64,000 nucleotides of DNA, taken from the NCBI GenBank assembly GCA_002692965.1, contig NZNC01000015.1, forward strand, positions 248,001-312,000, written 5' to 3'. The position numbers were made by a program, and so were the translations under genes. The notes beneath the pieces were generated by a model. The model saw nothing but the letters and a program-made list of their open reading frames with translations, did not search any database and was not told where the DNA came from. The stretch's first letter is position 1. Each line of letters begins with the position of its first letter. The DNA comes from Haliea sp. (GTDB lineage: Bacteria > Pseudomonadota > Gammaproteobacteria > Pseudomonadales > Halieaceae). This document shows, in pieces, positions 27,769 through 38,612 of the stretch.

Positions 27769-28155
27769 ATGGATACCCAGCACAAAGAGCCCGACATAGA
27801 CCGCGCCCGCATCGGCCCCATGTTGATACGTCTGTTCGAGCACTGGAAACTCTCCACTGCGGAGCAGCTGAGCCTGCTGGGCCTGTCGAAATCAAACCGC
27901 ACGGCCCTGACCAAGTACCGCCAGGGGCAGCCCTTGGCGAATGACCGCGACAAGCTGGAGCGTGCCAGCATTTTATTGGCCATCCACAAGTCACTGCGCT
28001 TGTTATTCCCGCACAATCGCGAACTGGCTTACCAGTGGATGTCCCAGCCAAACCGGGCTTTCGGCGGCGCGACCCCGGTAAAACTCATTGATGAGCAGGG
28101 CATCCTGGGCCTCTATATCGTGAGAGCCTACCTCGATCGCCAGCGGGGGCAGTAA
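27769..28155 (+). CDS. Xre/MbcA/ParS-type antitoxin (DUF2384)
   Basis: A 128-residue protein with an N-terminal Xre-like HTH region (PMLIRLFEHWKLSTAEQLSL, then LGLSKSNRTALTKYRQG) and the C-terminal DUF2384 domain (HKSLRLLFPHNRELAYQWMS, NRAFGGATPVKLIDEQGILG) that blocks the toxin active site in known Xre-RES complexes. The start could be ATG 27754 or ATG 27769; the latter is preferred because the former lies inside the putative operator and lacks any ribosome binding site. Its stop overlaps the toxin start (TAATG). Confidence 0.88.
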   Translation: MDTQHKEPDIDRARIGPMLIRLFEHWKLSTAEQLSLLGLSKSNRTALTKYRQGQPLANDRDKLERASILLAIHKSLRLLFPHNRELAYQWMSQPNRAFGGATPVKLIDEQGILGLYIVRAYLDRQRGQ

Positions 28156-28856
28156 TGAGTTTTGGCGACCTGGAAGGACTCAGCCTCAAGAGCATCCACC
28201 AGGACCTGTTCCGGAACATCGTTTCACTGCGCGAGACGCAGGATCTCTATGATGACCTCAGTGAGAATCCGGAAGACTGGCAAGCGGCCATCGAGCTGGA
28301 AGCCACCCACAAACCCTTCTCCTACACCTCACACCAACCCGTGATAGACCGACCGTTCGAGGAGGCTGCCTTTCTGGATGCCATTCAGTTCCCCTTCGAT
28401 AATCTTGGCGAAAGCCGTTTCAGCAGAGGCCACTTCGGTGTGTGGTATGGCAGCGAGGCAATGGAGACCACGATCCACGAAACGGTCTATCACTGGCGCA
28501 ATGATCTGCTGGCTGATGCCGGCTTTCAGGACATTGAAGGCGTGGCGATTGAACGCCGCGTGCATCTTGTCCGTTGCCACGCCGCGCTGATCGACCTGTC
28601 GGGAATGCATGAAACATGGGCAGAACTCGTCAGTGACAACTATGCGCCCTGCCAGGCCTTGGGTGCTCAGATTCACCAGCAGGGCCACCCGGGTCTGTGG
28701 ACCCGATCAGCACGTAATGACGGCAATAATGCGGCCGTGTTCACGCCTCGGGTGCTCAGCAACCCTCGCATTCACTGCTACCTCACCTATCGCATTGAGC
28801 ACGGTGGAGTCACCGTCTATCGGGCGCCGGAAGAGCCCTTATTGAGATTGGCCTGA
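28155..28856 (+). CDS. RES-domain toxin
   Basis: A 233-residue RES-family protein. The Arg-Glu-Ser signature is visible as SRFSRGHFGVWYGSEAMET, TTIHETVYHW and later RSARNDGNNAAVFTPRVLS. Characterised RES toxins degrade or phosphorylyse NAD+ and are neutralised by a DUF2384 antitoxin, as encoded immediately upstream. It ends only three bases before the convergent glmS stop, so transcription read-through from this module could oppose glmS. Confidence 0.9.
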   Translation: MSFGDLEGLSLKSIHQDLFRNIVSLRETQDLYDDLSENPEDWQAAIELEATHKPFSYTSHQPVIDRPFEEAAFLDAIQFPFDNLGESRFSRGHFGVWYGSEAMETTIHETVYHWRNDLLADAGFQDIEGVAIERRVHLVRCHAALIDLSGMHETWAELVSDNYAPCQALGAQIHQQGHPGLWTRSARNDGNNAAVFTPRVLSNPRIHCYLTYRIEHGGVTVYRAPEEPLLRLA

Positions 28857-28859
28857 GCC

Positions 28860-30689
28860 CTACTCGACCGTCACCGACTTCGCCAGGTTCCTGGGCTTGT
28901 CCACATCGGTCCCCTTCTGCACCGCCACATAGTACGCCAGCAGCTGCAGAGCCACCGTGTAGGTGATCGGCTTGAGTACCTCCGGGCAGTCGGGCATGCC
29001 CAGCACATGCACCCGCGGCGCTTCGGGGAAGCCGGCCTTTTCGTCGGCGAAGACGTAGAGCTCGCCACCGCGGGCGCGCACTTCCTCGATATTGGATTTC
29101 AGTTTTTCCATCAGGTCATCGCCGGGGGCAACGGCGACCACTGGCATGTCGGCATCCACCAGAGCCAGGGGTCCATGCTTGAGTTCGCCCGCGGGGTAGG
29201 CCTCGGCGTGGATGTAGGAAATTTCCTTCAGCTTTAGGGCGCCTTCCAGGGCAATCGGAAAATGAATGCCGCGCCCCAGGAACAAGGCATGGTGTCGCAG
29301 GATAAAGGCCGACGCCATCTCGCGGATGGCAGCTTCCCGGGTGAGCACTTTTTCCACGCAATCCGGTACCTGGTGCAGCGCGCCAACGATTTCCGCGGCG
29401 GTTTCCGCATCCAGCTTGTTGCGGCGCCCCAATACCAGTGTCAGCAACAGCAGCGCGACCAGCTGGGTGGTGAAGGCCTTGGTGGAAGCCACGCCGATCT
29501 CCGCCCCGGCCCGGGTCAGGTAAACCAGGTCCGATTCGCGTACCAGTGAACTGTGGTCTACGTTGGCAATGACCAGGCTGGCAATAAACTCCGGATCGGT
29601 GGCATTGCGCAGTGCCGCGAGGGTGTCGGCGGTTTCGCCGCTCTGGGAGATGGTGACCAGGAGAGTTCCCGGGTGCTGTACCCGCTGGCGATAACGGAAC
29701 TCGGAAGCCACCTCGACGTTGCAGGGAATACCGGCCAGTTCTTCCAGCCAGTAACGCGCCACCATACCGGCATGGTAGCTGGTGCCACAGGCGACGATCT
29801 GGACGGCCCGCACCTGGTCAAAGATCTCTGCAGCGCGCTCGCCAAAAACACTGTCGGCGATCTCCCGGGCACCCTCCACCGGCACCGTGGCGGCCAGTGC
29901 CCGGGGCTGCTCGTGAATTTCCTTGAGCATATAGTGCTCGTAGTGTCCGCGGCCTCCGGTGTCTTCCTCGACACTGATGGTCGAGATCGGACGCGTCACG
30001 GGCTTGCCGGTGGCATCCATCAGCTGCAGGCTGGTGGGGGTCATGCGCAGTACGTCGCCCTCCTGCAGATAGATGAAGCGGTCGGTGACCTGACGCAGCG
30101 CCAGTGGATCTGAGGCCAGGAAGTGTTCGCCGATGCCCACACCCACCACCAGGGGACTGCCCTCCCGGGCCGCGACAATTTCCTCGGGGTGCTCCGCATC
30201 CACCGCCGCCAGGGCGTAGGCGCCTTGCAGGCGCGCGATAGTGTCCAGCATCGCCTGCAGCAGGTCTTTGCCGGCTGCCAGCTCGCGGTGCAGGAGGTGG
30301 ACTACCACTTCCGTGTCAGTATGACTGACGAACTCGTAGCCCGCGGCGATCAGCTCGCTGCGCAGGGCTTCGTGATTTTCGATAATCCCGTTGTGCACAA
30401 CGGCAACGCGGTTGCCCGAAAGGTGCGGGTGGGCGTTGGCCGCCGACGGCACGCCGTGGGTGGCCCAGCGCGTGTGAGCGATACCCACGCAGCCGTGCAG
30501 CGGCTCCAGCTTCTGGGCCTGCTCCAGCTCGGCCACCTTGCCCAGGCGCTTGTGCATGAGCAGGTTGCGGTCGGCATCCAGCAGGGCGAAGCCGGCGGAG
30601 TCATAGCCGCGATACTCCAGGCGCCGCAGGCCCTCCAGCAGGATTTCCGAAACTTCCCGGCGGGCAGTCGCCCCGACGATTCCACACAT
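28860..30689 (-). CDS. glmS: Glutamine-fructose-6-phosphate aminotransferase
   Basis: A 609-residue enzyme (same length as E. coli GlmS) that makes glucosamine-6-phosphate from fructose-6-phosphate and glutamine, the first step to UDP-GlcNAc. The protein begins MCGIVGA, with Cys2 as the glutaminase nucleophile; two SIS domains follow (ACGTSYHAGMVARYW, TISQSGETADTLAALR) and it ends KSVTVE. The start at 30689 is set by the need for Cys at position 2; the frame extends upstream without conservation. One base separates it from the glmU stop, so glmU-glmS is an operon. Confidence 0.98.
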   Translation of the reverse strand: MCGIVGATARREVSEILLEGLRRLEYRGYDSAGFALLDADRNLLMHKRLGKVAELEQAQKLEPLHGCVGIAHTRWATHGVPSAANAHPHLSGNRVAVVHNGIIENHEALRSELIAAGYEFVSHTDTEVVVHLLHRELAAGKDLLQAMLDTIARLQGAYALAAVDAEHPEEIVAAREGSPLVVGVGIGEHFLASDPLALRQVTDRFIYLQEGDVLRMTPTSLQLMDATGKPVTRPISTISVEEDTGGRGHYEHYMLKEIHEQPRALAATVPVEGAREIADSVFGERAAEIFDQVRAVQIVACGTSYHAGMVARYWLEELAGIPCNVEVASEFRYRQRVQHPGTLLVTISQSGETADTLAALRNATDPEFIASLVIANVDHSSLVRESDLVYLTRAGAEIGVASTKAFTTQLVALLLLTLVLGRRNKLDAETAAEIVGALHQVPDCVEKVLTREAAIREMASAFILRHHALFLGRGIHFPIALEGALKLKEISYIHAEAYPAGELKHGPLALVDADMPVVAVAPGDDLMEKLKSNIEEVRARGGELYVFADEKAGFPEAPRVHVLGMPDCPEVLKPITYTVALQLLAYYVAVQKGTDVDKPRNLAKSVTVE

Positions 30690-30690
30690 G

Positions 30691-32058
30691 TCAGCCTTCC
30701 TTGTCTGAGCCCGGGCGCTTCCAGCCGGGAATATTGCGTTGCTTGCCGCGACCCACCGCCAGCTCGTCACTGGACACATTGCGGGTGATGGTGGAGCCGG
30801 CGGCAACAAAGCCGTTGTCACCGATTTCCAGGGGCGCCACGAGGGTGGCGTTGGAACCGACAAAAGCCCCGTCGCCGATGCGCGTAGGGTGTTTGTTCAC
30901 GCCGTCGTAATTGCAGGTGATGGTGCCGGCACCGATGTTGGCTTCCTCGCCGACATCGCAGTCGCCCAGGTAGGTCAGGTGATTGACTTTGCTGCCGGTG
31001 CCAATACGCGTTTTCTTGGTTTCCACGAAGTTGCCCACGCGAGCGCTGTCGGCCATGCGTGTGCCGGGACGCAGGCGCGCGAAGGGACCGACACTGCAGC
31101 CAGCGCCCACCTCAGCCCCCTCAAGGTGGCTCATGGCCAGTACCTGGCTGTCGGCACCCACGCGGCAGTCTTCCAGCACGCAGTTGGGGCCGACGCTGAC
31201 GCCATCCGCCAACTCGACCTCGCCAATAAACACACAGTTGACGTCTATCGACACGTCACGGCCACAGCGCAGGGCACCGCGAACATCGATGCGGGCCGGA
31301 TCTGCCAGGCGAGCCCCTGCCTGCATCAGTGCCTCTGCCTGCTGCAACTGCAGGGCGCGTTCCAGCTGGGCCAGTTGAAAGGGGTCGTTCACGCCCTGCA
31401 CTTCCAACAGATGGCCCACACCGGCGGTGTGCACAGCAATATTGCGTTCCAGGGCCAGCGTCAGGATGTCCGGTAGATAGTATTCACCCTGTTGGTTGTC
31501 GTTGCCGACCAGGGGCAGCAACTGCGCCAGCTGGGCCGCCGGAGCCGCCAGGATCCCCGTATTCACCTCCCGCAGGGCGCGCTGCTCGGGGCTGGCGTCG
31601 CGGTCCTCCACCACGGCGCTGAACTGGCCATTGGCATCGCGCAGAATACGACCATAGCCAGCGGGGTTGTCCAGGCTCGCGGTGAGCAAGGCCGGGCCAC
31701 TGGCTGCCATGGCCCGCAGGCTGCGCAGGGTGTCTTCCGCCACCAAAGGCACGTCCCCGTAAAGCACCAAGACAGTGGCCGCGGTATCGACCGCCGGCAT
31801 GGCCTGCAAGACGGCGTGGCCGGTACCCAGGCGCTCTGACTGATCGACCCAGTTCAGACCGCGATCGGCAAAAGCCTCGCGAACGGCATCGGCGCCGTGG
31901 CCGACAACCACATGAATGCGGCTGGGCGCCAGTGCGGCCGCGGTATCCAGCACATGTTGTAACAGGGGCCGCCCGGCAAGTTTCTGCAGTACCTTGGGGA
32001 AGCGCGAACGCATGCGCGAGCCCTGGCCAGCGGCCAGCACAATCACTTCAAGTGCCAT
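30691..32058 (-). CDS. glmU: Bifunctional GlcNAc-1-P uridyltransferase / GlcN-1-P acetyltransferase
   Basis: A 455-residue enzyme completing UDP-GlcNAc synthesis for peptidoglycan and LPS. The N-terminal pyrophosphorylase domain has LAAGQGSRMRSRFPKVL; the C-terminal left-handed beta-helix acetyltransferase carries hexapeptide repeats and FVETKKTRIGTGSKVNHLTY, then GDCDVGEEANIGAGTITCNY. Length matches E. coli (456). It is divergent from a TrmB-family regulator; one 19-bp palindrome lies 13 bases upstream of its start. Confidence 0.98.
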   Translation of the reverse strand: MALEVIVLAAGQGSRMRSRFPKVLQKLAGRPLLQHVLDTAAALAPSRIHVVVGHGADAVREAFADRGLNWVDQSERLGTGHAVLQAMPAVDTAATVLVLYGDVPLVAEDTLRSLRAMAASGPALLTASLDNPAGYGRILRDANGQFSAVVEDRDASPEQRALREVNTGILAAPAAQLAQLLPLVGNDNQQGEYYLPDILTLALERNIAVHTAGVGHLLEVQGVNDPFQLAQLERALQLQQAEALMQAGARLADPARIDVRGALRCGRDVSIDVNCVFIGEVELADGVSVGPNCVLEDCRVGADSQVLAMSHLEGAEVGAGCSVGPFARLRPGTRMADSARVGNFVETKKTRIGTGSKVNHLTYLGDCDVGEEANIGAGTITCNYDGVNKHPTRIGDGAFVGSNATLVAPLEIGDNGFVAAGSTITRNVSSDELAVGRGKQRNIPGWKRPGSDKEG

Positions 32059-32070
32059 CCAGAATCCTTG

Positions 32071-32089
32071 TGTCAGATGTTTTTTGACA
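32071..32089. promoter_or_regulatory. 19-bp palindrome, copy 1, near the glmU start
   Basis: TGTCAGATGTTTTTTGACA has TGTCA and TGACA arms separated by nine bases. It lies in the glmU/trmB intergenic region, within 13 bases of the glmU start, and shares its arms, spacing and TGTCAGA left end with copy 2 at 32144-32162. It is most likely the operator for the adjacent TrmB-family regulator. Confidence 0.6.
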
Positions 32090-32143
32090 TTTCATGCAAT
32101 TTAAGCGCATGTTAGTGCGATCTTTTTTTCATACAACCATTTT

Positions 32144-32162
32144 TGTCAGAGATTTTATGACA
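32144..32162. promoter_or_regulatory. 19-bp palindrome, copy 2, over the start codon of the TrmB-like gene
   Basis: TGTCAGAGATTTTATGACA, extended by one base to TTGTCA...TGACAA, overlaps the ATG at 32157. It matches copy 1 at 14 of 19 positions including both arms. The centre-to-centre distance of the copies is 73 bases. Binding here would block initiation of the regulator gene. Confidence 0.6.
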
Positions 32163-32906
32163 ACAGTAAAGCTGGACAGCCTGCGGCAGCTGGATCTGGA
32201 TGAACGCCAGGTGCGCGTCTACCGCGCCCTGCTCGACCTCGGGCCCGCCTCCATCCGCGATGTCGCCGCCAAGGCCGGTATCAATCGCGGTACCACCTAC
32301 GAAACCCTCAAGCAGCTCGCCACCAAGGGTATTGTGAGTTACTTCCCGAAGGGCCGTCGGCGTGTTTTTCAGGCGGAGGATCCCGAACGCCTGTTGAGCC
32401 TGGGGGAAAGCAAGCAGCAGGCCCTGAGTCAGGCCATGGAGCAGCTGCGGCGGGAGGTGATTCCCGCGCTCAAGCAGCGACAGGCGGATTTCAGCCCGGG
32501 CAATGTGCGTTTTTACGAGGGCGACGACGGTGTCGAGCTGGTTCTCAGGGATATCCTGGATGAGGCTGGCAAAGACCCGGAGCGGGGCTATTCGGTGATT
32601 TCCACCAAAGTGCTTCGGGCACAACTCTATCGGCCTTTCCCCAATTTTACCCGCCAGCGTATCCAGCGCGGTATTCGGGTGCGGGTGCTGTCGATTGGCG
32701 AAGGGGGCGAGGAAGCGGAACTGGCGGAGCGCAAATGGCTGCCGGCGGGTGATAATACTGACGCGTCTTACATTGCCATCTATCCACCCAAGGTGGCGAT
32801 GATTACCCAGGCCAGGAAGGATTATCCAGTGGTGGTGGTCATGGACTCGGCGGCAATTGCCTCGACCCAGCAGATCCTCTTCGATACTGTCTGGTCTTTA
32901 CTGTAG
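32157..32906 (+). CDS. TrmB-family transcriptional regulator
   Basis: A 249-residue regulator with an N-terminal TrmB winged HTH (residues about 10-75, ASIRDVAAKAGINRGTTYET, KGIVSYFPKGRRRVFQAEDP), a helical linker, and a C-terminal phospholipase-D-like effector domain (from about residue 125). TrmB proteins usually sense sugars. It is divergent from glmU-glmS and flanked by two matching palindromes, so control of amino-sugar synthesis is a reasonable inference. An ATG at 32094 would extend the protein into unconserved sequence; 32157 is preferred. Confidence 0.82.
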   Translation: MTTVKLDSLRQLDLDERQVRVYRALLDLGPASIRDVAAKAGINRGTTYETLKQLATKGIVSYFPKGRRRVFQAEDPERLLSLGESKQQALSQAMEQLRREVIPALKQRQADFSPGNVRFYEGDDGVELVLRDILDEAGKDPERGYSVISTKVLRAQLYRPFPNFTRQRIQRGIRVRVLSIGEGGEEAELAERKWLPAGDNTDASYIAIYPPKVAMITQARKDYPVVVVMDSAAIASTQQILFDTVWSLL

Positions 32907-32915
32907 TCGCGCAGG

Positions 32916-33314
32916 TCAGGACTCAATCAATACCGCTTGCAAGCCGAGGTGCTCGACGAAGGGCTGGAAGTCGCGATCCCGAAACAGCAGGGGGAAGCCT
33001 TTCTCGATACAGAAGGTGGCAATGATCACATCGGCAGTCTTGCGAATGGTGATGCCCTTTCGGCGCAGGGCGCGGTAATTTTCAGCGCAGGGGTCGACCA
33101 GATCCTTGCCCAGCATGGCGTACTGGTCCAGCGCCAACAGGCCCCGCCGGGTTCTCTGGTAATTCTTTTCATGGCGAATCCCCTGCAGGATTTCCAGGAA
33201 AATGAGATCCCCAATAACCACATTGCCATCCAGGAGCGCCGAATCCAGGAGGTCGGTGTGCGCGTTGGCGATACCATTGAAGTAATCGATCCAGACGCTG
33301 GTATCCACCAGCAT
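32916..33314 (-). CDS. vapC: VapC toxin, PIN-domain ribonuclease
   Basis: A 132-residue PIN-domain nuclease with the acidic residues D4 (MLVDTSVWIDYF), E41 (FLEILQGIR), D95 (KTADVIIATFC) and D113 (LFRDRDF) in the expected positions. VapC toxins cleave tRNA or rRNA when free of VapB. The ATG at 33314 overlaps the vapB stop by one base (TGATG). Confidence 0.93.
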   Translation of the reverse strand: MLVDTSVWIDYFNGIANAHTDLLDSALLDGNVVIGDLIFLEILQGIRHEKNYQRTRRGLLALDQYAMLGKDLVDPCAENYRALRRKGITIRKTADVIIATFCIEKGFPLLFRDRDFQPFVEHLGLQAVLIES

Positions 33315-33508
33315 CAATCCGCGCTCCGCATGCGGTCCAGGTCACCCTCCCAGGCCACTTTGCCCCGCAACTTGCGCAGTTCCTGCTGCTGGCAAAGACG
33401 CACCAGGAGCCTGAGCCCCTGCTCGACCACTTCCTTTTTGGTCTGCAAGCCGGAGGCCTTCAGGGCTTCGGCCATCAACTGGTCATCGATCACGATATTG
33501 GTACGCAT
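33314..33508 (-). CDS. vapB: VapB-type antitoxin
   Basis: A 64-residue antitoxin: an N-terminal ribbon-helix-helix (MRTNIVIDDQLMAEALKASG, TKKEVVEQGLRLLVRL) and a C-terminal toxin-binding tail (KLRGKVAWEGDLDRMRSAD) typical of type II VapB. An upstream in-frame start at 33544 would run through the operator; the ATG at 33508 begins the conserved sequence. Confidence 0.92.
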   Translation of the reverse strand: MRTNIVIDDQLMAEALKASGLQTKKEVVEQGLRLLVRLCQQQELRKLRGKVAWEGDLDRMRSAD

Positions 33509-33518
33509 GAGCACCTCA

Positions 33519-33545
33519 TGTGTATAAAAATAAAAAATATACACA
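33519..33545. promoter_or_regulatory. vapBC operator, perfect 8-bp inverted repeat
   Basis: TGTGTATA (33519-33526) and TATACACA (33538-33545) are perfect inverted copies separated by eleven A/T bases, 10 bases upstream of the vapB start. The site resembles operators of other VapBC modules and should bind the VapB dimer. The AT-rich core likely holds the -10 element. Confidence 0.75.
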
Positions 33546-33578
33546 GCCTAACACCCGTCAGCACTTCTGACAAAGACC

Positions 33579-33634
33579 CAAAAAGCAAAGGGACCGACCA
33601 CATCCCGCCACTGCGGAGTGAGGTCGGTCCCTTG
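33579..33634 (-). terminator. Terminator of the atp operon
   Basis: On the minus strand AAGGGACCGACC (33633-33622) pairs perfectly over twelve bases with GGTCGGTCCCTT (33599-33588), followed by TGCTTTTTGGG. The 22-base loop holds a smaller stem. It lies after atpC and before vapB. Confidence 0.85.
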
Positions 33635-33687
33635 CTGGGTGGCCGGTCGATAGAACCGCACCGGCCTGGAAGGTAAGACTCCGGTTG

Positions 33688-34116
33688 TTACCCGCGCCCG
33701 GCGCGATTGCGCATCTTGCGCAGGGTCGCCAGCTGAGCGGCGGCTTCGGCGAGCTGGGCTGAGGCCCGGCCGTAGTCGAAATCACCGGTCTGGTTGGTAA
33801 GGGCGTGAACCGCTTCCTTGCGGGCTTCTTCCGCAGCGGCCTCGTCCACGTCGTGGGCGCGCAGTGCCGCGTCGGCCAGGATGGTCACCACGCCGGGCTG
33901 CACTTCAATGAAACCGCCGGAGACGTAGTAGACCTCTTCCTCACCGCCCTGCTTGACGATGCGGACCGGCCCGGGGATCAGCGAGGACAGCAGCGGGGCG
34001 TGACCATAGGTCACCCCCATCTCGCCGAGGTCCGCGGTTGCGACCAGCATTTCCACCAGGCCGGAGAAAATTTCTTCCTCGGCGCTGACGATGTCGCAGT
34101 GAATAGTCATGGTCAT
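33688..34116 (-). CDS. atpC: ATP synthase F1 subunit epsilon
   Basis: A 142-residue protein of the central stalk that regulates ATP hydrolysis. The N-terminal beta-sandwich ([40 protein letters not shown]) and C-terminal two-helix tail ([18 protein letters not shown]) match the family. Last gene of the nine-gene atpIBEFHAGDC operon, 24 bases after atpD. Confidence 0.97.
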   Translation of the reverse strand: MTMTIHCDIVSAEEEIFSGLVEMLVATADLGEMGVTYGHAPLLSSLIPGPVRIVKQGGEEEVYYVSGGFIEVQPGVVTILADAALRAHDVDEAAAEEARKEAVHALTNQTGDFDYGRASAQLAEAAAQLATLRKMRNRAGRG

Positions 34117-34140
34117 GTAGAGCCCCTCGGTCGCGACCGC

Positions 34141-35598
<1,458 letters not shown>

Positions 35599-35619
35599 TC
35601 ACTGTCTGTTACTCGCCGC

Positions 35620-36486
35620 TTAGCTGCTGATCGCCGCGGCGCCGCTGACAATCTCCGAGAGTTCCTGGGTGATTGCCGCCTGGCGTGCCTTGTTGTAAAC
35701 CAGCTGCAGGTCGTCGATCAGCTCGCCCGCGTTGTCGGTGGCATTCTTCATCGCCAGCATTCGCGCTGCCTGCTCGCAGGCACCGTTTTCCACCACCGAC
35801 TGGTAGACCTGGGACTCGATATAGCGAACCAGCAAGCGCTCGAGCAATTCCTTCGCATCGGGCTCGTAGATATAGTCCCAGTGGTGCTTCATCTCTTTCG
35901 AGTCATCCGCTTCCAGGGGCAGCAGCTGCTCCACCCGGGGCAGCTGGGTCATGGGGTTGACGAACTCGTTGCTGACCAGGAACAGACGATCGATCTCTTC
36001 GGCCTCGTAGGCATCCAGCATGGTCTTGACGCTGCCGATCAGATCAGCCAGCGAGGGGTCCTCGCCGATATCCCGCACCGCCGCCTTGACGTTGCCGCCG
36101 TAGGCCTTGAAGAAGGCTGCTGCCTTGGCACCGATCAGGCAAAGCTCGATCTTCACATCGCGATCGGCCCACTCCTTCATGGCGCGCACGGTAGCCTTGA
36201 ACAGGTTGATGTTCAGGCCACCGCACAGACCGCGGTCGGTGGAGACGACGATGAAGCCCACCCGGCGCACCTCCCGCTCCACCATGTAGGCGTGCTGGTA
36301 TTCCGGCGCCGAGTTGGCGATGTGGCCGACCACGTCACGCATGCGGCGGGAATAGGGCTTGCCCACCTCCATGCGTTCCTGGGCCTTGCGCATCTTGCTC
36401 GCCGCGACCATTTCCATGGCGCTGGTGATCTTCTGCGTGCTCCGGATACTGTTGATCTTGGTCCGGATCTCTTTTCCGACTGCCAT
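35620..36486 (-). CDS. atpG: ATP synthase F1 subunit gamma
   Basis: A 288-residue rotor shaft subunit. The N-terminal helix ([32 protein letters not shown]) and the C-terminal helix ([40 protein letters not shown]) that form the coiled-coil are typical; [10 protein letters not shown]-type sequence appears as [16 protein letters not shown]. Confidence 0.98.
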   Translation of the reverse strand: MAVGKEIRTKINSIRSTQKITSAMEMVAASKMRKAQERMEVGKPYSRRMRDVVGHIANSAPEYQHAYMVEREVRRVGFIVVSTDRGLCGGLNINLFKATVRAMKEWADRDVKIELCLIGAKAAAFFKAYGGNVKAAVRDIGEDPSLADLIGSVKTMLDAYEAEEIDRLFLVSNEFVNPMTQLPRVEQLLPLEADDSKEMKHHWDYIYEPDAKELLERLLVRYIESQVYQSVVENGACEQAARMLAMKNATDNAGELIDDLQLVYNKARQAAITQELSEIVSGAAAISS

Positions 36487-36501
36487 CTGCCGTCCTCGGG
36501 A

Positions 36502-38046
36502 TTACCAGGTTTGCGTGGCCTTGAACTTCTCGATGGCCGCCTTGAAGGTGGACTCGATCTCGTCGTTGTAGTTGCCGGTTTCCACGATCTGCTTCATCAG
36601 GTCGCCGTGCTCGCTGTGCATGTAGCTGAGCAGCGCCTTCTCGAAGTCGCGGATCTTGGCCACTTCGATATCGCGCAGGTGACCTTCGTTGGCCGCATAC
36701 AGCACGATACCCATTTCAGCGATGCTCAGCGGCGCGTACTGGCCCTGCTTCATCAGCTCGGTTACCCGCTCACCCTGGTCCAGCTGGGCCTTGGTGGCAT
36801 CGTCCAGGTCGGCGGCGAACTGAGAGAAAGCCGCCAGTTCACGGTACTGGGCGAGGGCTGTCCGGATACCGCCGGAAAGTTTCTTGATGATCTTGGTCTG
36901 TGCCGAACCACCGACACGGGACACCGAGATACCGGCGTTCATCGCCGGCCGTACACCCGCGTTGAACATGTCGGCTTCGAGGAAGATCTGGCCGTCGGTA
37001 ATCGAGATCACGTTGGTCGGTACGAAGGCGGACACGTCACCGGCCTGGGTTTCGATCACCGGCAGTGCGGTGAGCGAACCGGTCTGGCCTTTCACTTCGC
37101 CCTTGGTCTGCTGCTCGACGTAGTCGGCGTTGACCCGTGCAGCGCGCTCCAGCAGGCGGGAGTGCAGGTAGAAGACGTCACCGGGGTAGGCTTCACGGCC
37201 CGGGGGACGCTTCAGCAGCAGGGAGATCTGGCGGTAGGCCCAGGCCTGCTTGGTCAGGTCATCGTAGATGATCAGGGCGTCTTCACCGCGATCGCGGTAG
37301 TACTCACCCATGGTGCAGCCGGCGAAAGGCGCCAGGTACTGCATGGCGGCCGGGTCGGAGGCGGTTGCTGCGACGACAATGGTGTGCTCCATGGCGCCGT
37401 GCTCTTCCAGCTTGCGCACCACGGATGCCACGGAGGAAGCCTTCTGGCCAACCGCGACATAGATACACTTGATGCCGGTACCCTTCTGGTTGATGATCGC
37501 GTCCACCGCGATGGCGGTCTTGCCCACCTGGCGGTCACCGATGATCAGCTCACGCTGGCCGCGGCCGATCGGCACCATGGCGTCGATGGCCTTGAGACCG
37601 ATCTGTACCGGCTGGTCAACCGACTGACGAGCGATAACGCCCGGTGCCACTTTCTCGATGGCGTCGGTCTGCTTGGCCGCGATCGGGCCCTTGCCGTCGA
37701 TCGGATTGCCCAGGGCGTCGACAACGCGACCCTGCAGCTCCGGACCCACCGGCACTTCCAGAATACGGCCGGTGCAACGGCAGGACTGACCTTCGGCCAC
37801 GCCCTTGTAGTCGCCCAGGACCACCGCGCCCACGGAATCGCGCTCGAGGTTCAGGGCCATGCCGAACACGCCGCCTTCGAACTCGATCATCTCGCCGTAC
37901 ATCACATCGGTGAGGCCGTAGATGCGGATGATGCCGTCGGTGACCGAGACCACGGTACCTTCGTTGCGGGCCTCGGAGGACACGTCAAGCTGCTCGATGC
38001 GCTGCTTGATCGTGTCGCTGATTTCTGATGGATTCAGTTGCTGCAT
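36502..38046 (-). CDS. atpA: ATP synthase F1 subunit alpha
   Basis: A 514-residue non-catalytic nucleotide-binding subunit with Walker [10 protein letters not shown], the [20 protein letters not shown] signature and the VGGSAQTK loop. E. coli AtpA has 513 residues. The gene lies 16 bases after atpH on the minus strand. Confidence 0.98.
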   Translation of the reverse strand: MQQLNPSEISDTIKQRIEQLDVSSEARNEGTVVSVTDGIIRIYGLTDVMYGEMIEFEGGVFGMALNLERDSVGAVVLGDYKGVAEGQSCRCTGRILEVPVGPELQGRVVDALGNPIDGKGPIAAKQTDAIEKVAPGVIARQSVDQPVQIGLKAIDAMVPIGRGQRELIIGDRQVGKTAIAVDAIINQKGTGIKCIYVAVGQKASSVASVVRKLEEHGAMEHTIVVAATASDPAAMQYLAPFAGCTMGEYYRDRGEDALIIYDDLTKQAWAYRQISLLLKRPPGREAYPGDVFYLHSRLLERAARVNADYVEQQTKGEVKGQTGSLTALPVIETQAGDVSAFVPTNVISITDGQIFLEADMFNAGVRPAMNAGISVSRVGGSAQTKIIKKLSGGIRTALAQYRELAAFSQFAADLDDATKAQLDQGERVTELMKQGQYAPLSIAEMGIVLYAANEGHLRDIEVAKIRDFEKALLSYMHSEHGDLMKQIVETGNYNDEIESTFKAAIEKFKATQTW

Positions 38047-38062
38047 GCTCTGTTCCTCAATC

Positions 38063-38599
38063 CTACGAATTCATGGCAGCGGCGAGCTTGTTCAGCCGGC
38101 CACGTACGGAGCCGTCGATCACCAGATCGCCAGCACGGATTAACACGCCACCCAGCAGGCTGGCATCGGTGGTGCTGCGCACATTCACGGTCCGCTCCAG
38201 CTTGCGGCTTAGGGCCTCGCTCAGCTTGCGGGTTACCTCGTCCTCCAGCTCGAAAGCGGAGACCACTTCCACATCCACGGACTTCTCGTGGTTGGCCTTG
38301 AAATTGGCAAACAGGCCGGCGATCTCCGGCAGCAGGGGCAGCCGCTTGTTGTCGGCAACCACCGACAGGAAGTTGCGCAGCGGTGCCGCCATCTGGTCGT
38401 CACAGACATCCACCAGCACCGCAACCTGTTGCTCTGCCGTGCGCGACGGGTTGGAGAGCACCTTCTGCAGGGACTCATGAGTGCTGACAGCGGCGATCAT
38501 GGCCAGCTGCTCCGACCACTGATCCAAGCTGTTGTGATCGCGGGCGTACTCGAAAGCGGCCTTGGCGTAAGGGCGGGCCAGTGTGGTCAGTTCAGCCAT
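38063..38599 (-). CDS. atpH: ATP synthase F1 subunit delta
   Basis: A 178-residue peripheral-stalk subunit beginning [20 protein letters not shown] and ending [14 protein letters not shown]; the conserved segment [20 protein letters not shown] is near the end. The start at 38599 begins the conserved sequence; the open frame extends back into atpF without conservation. Confidence 0.97.
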   Translation of the reverse strand: MAELTTLARPYAKAAFEYARDHNSLDQWSEQLAMIAAVSTHESLQKVLSNPSRTAEQQVAVLVDVCDDQMAAPLRNFLSVVADNKRLPLLPEIAGLFANFKANHEKSVDVEVVSAFELEDEVTRKLSEALSRKLERTVNVRSTTDASLLGGVLIRAGDLVIDGSVRGRLNKLAAAMNS

Positions 38600-38612
38600 G
38601 GGATCCTCGCAA

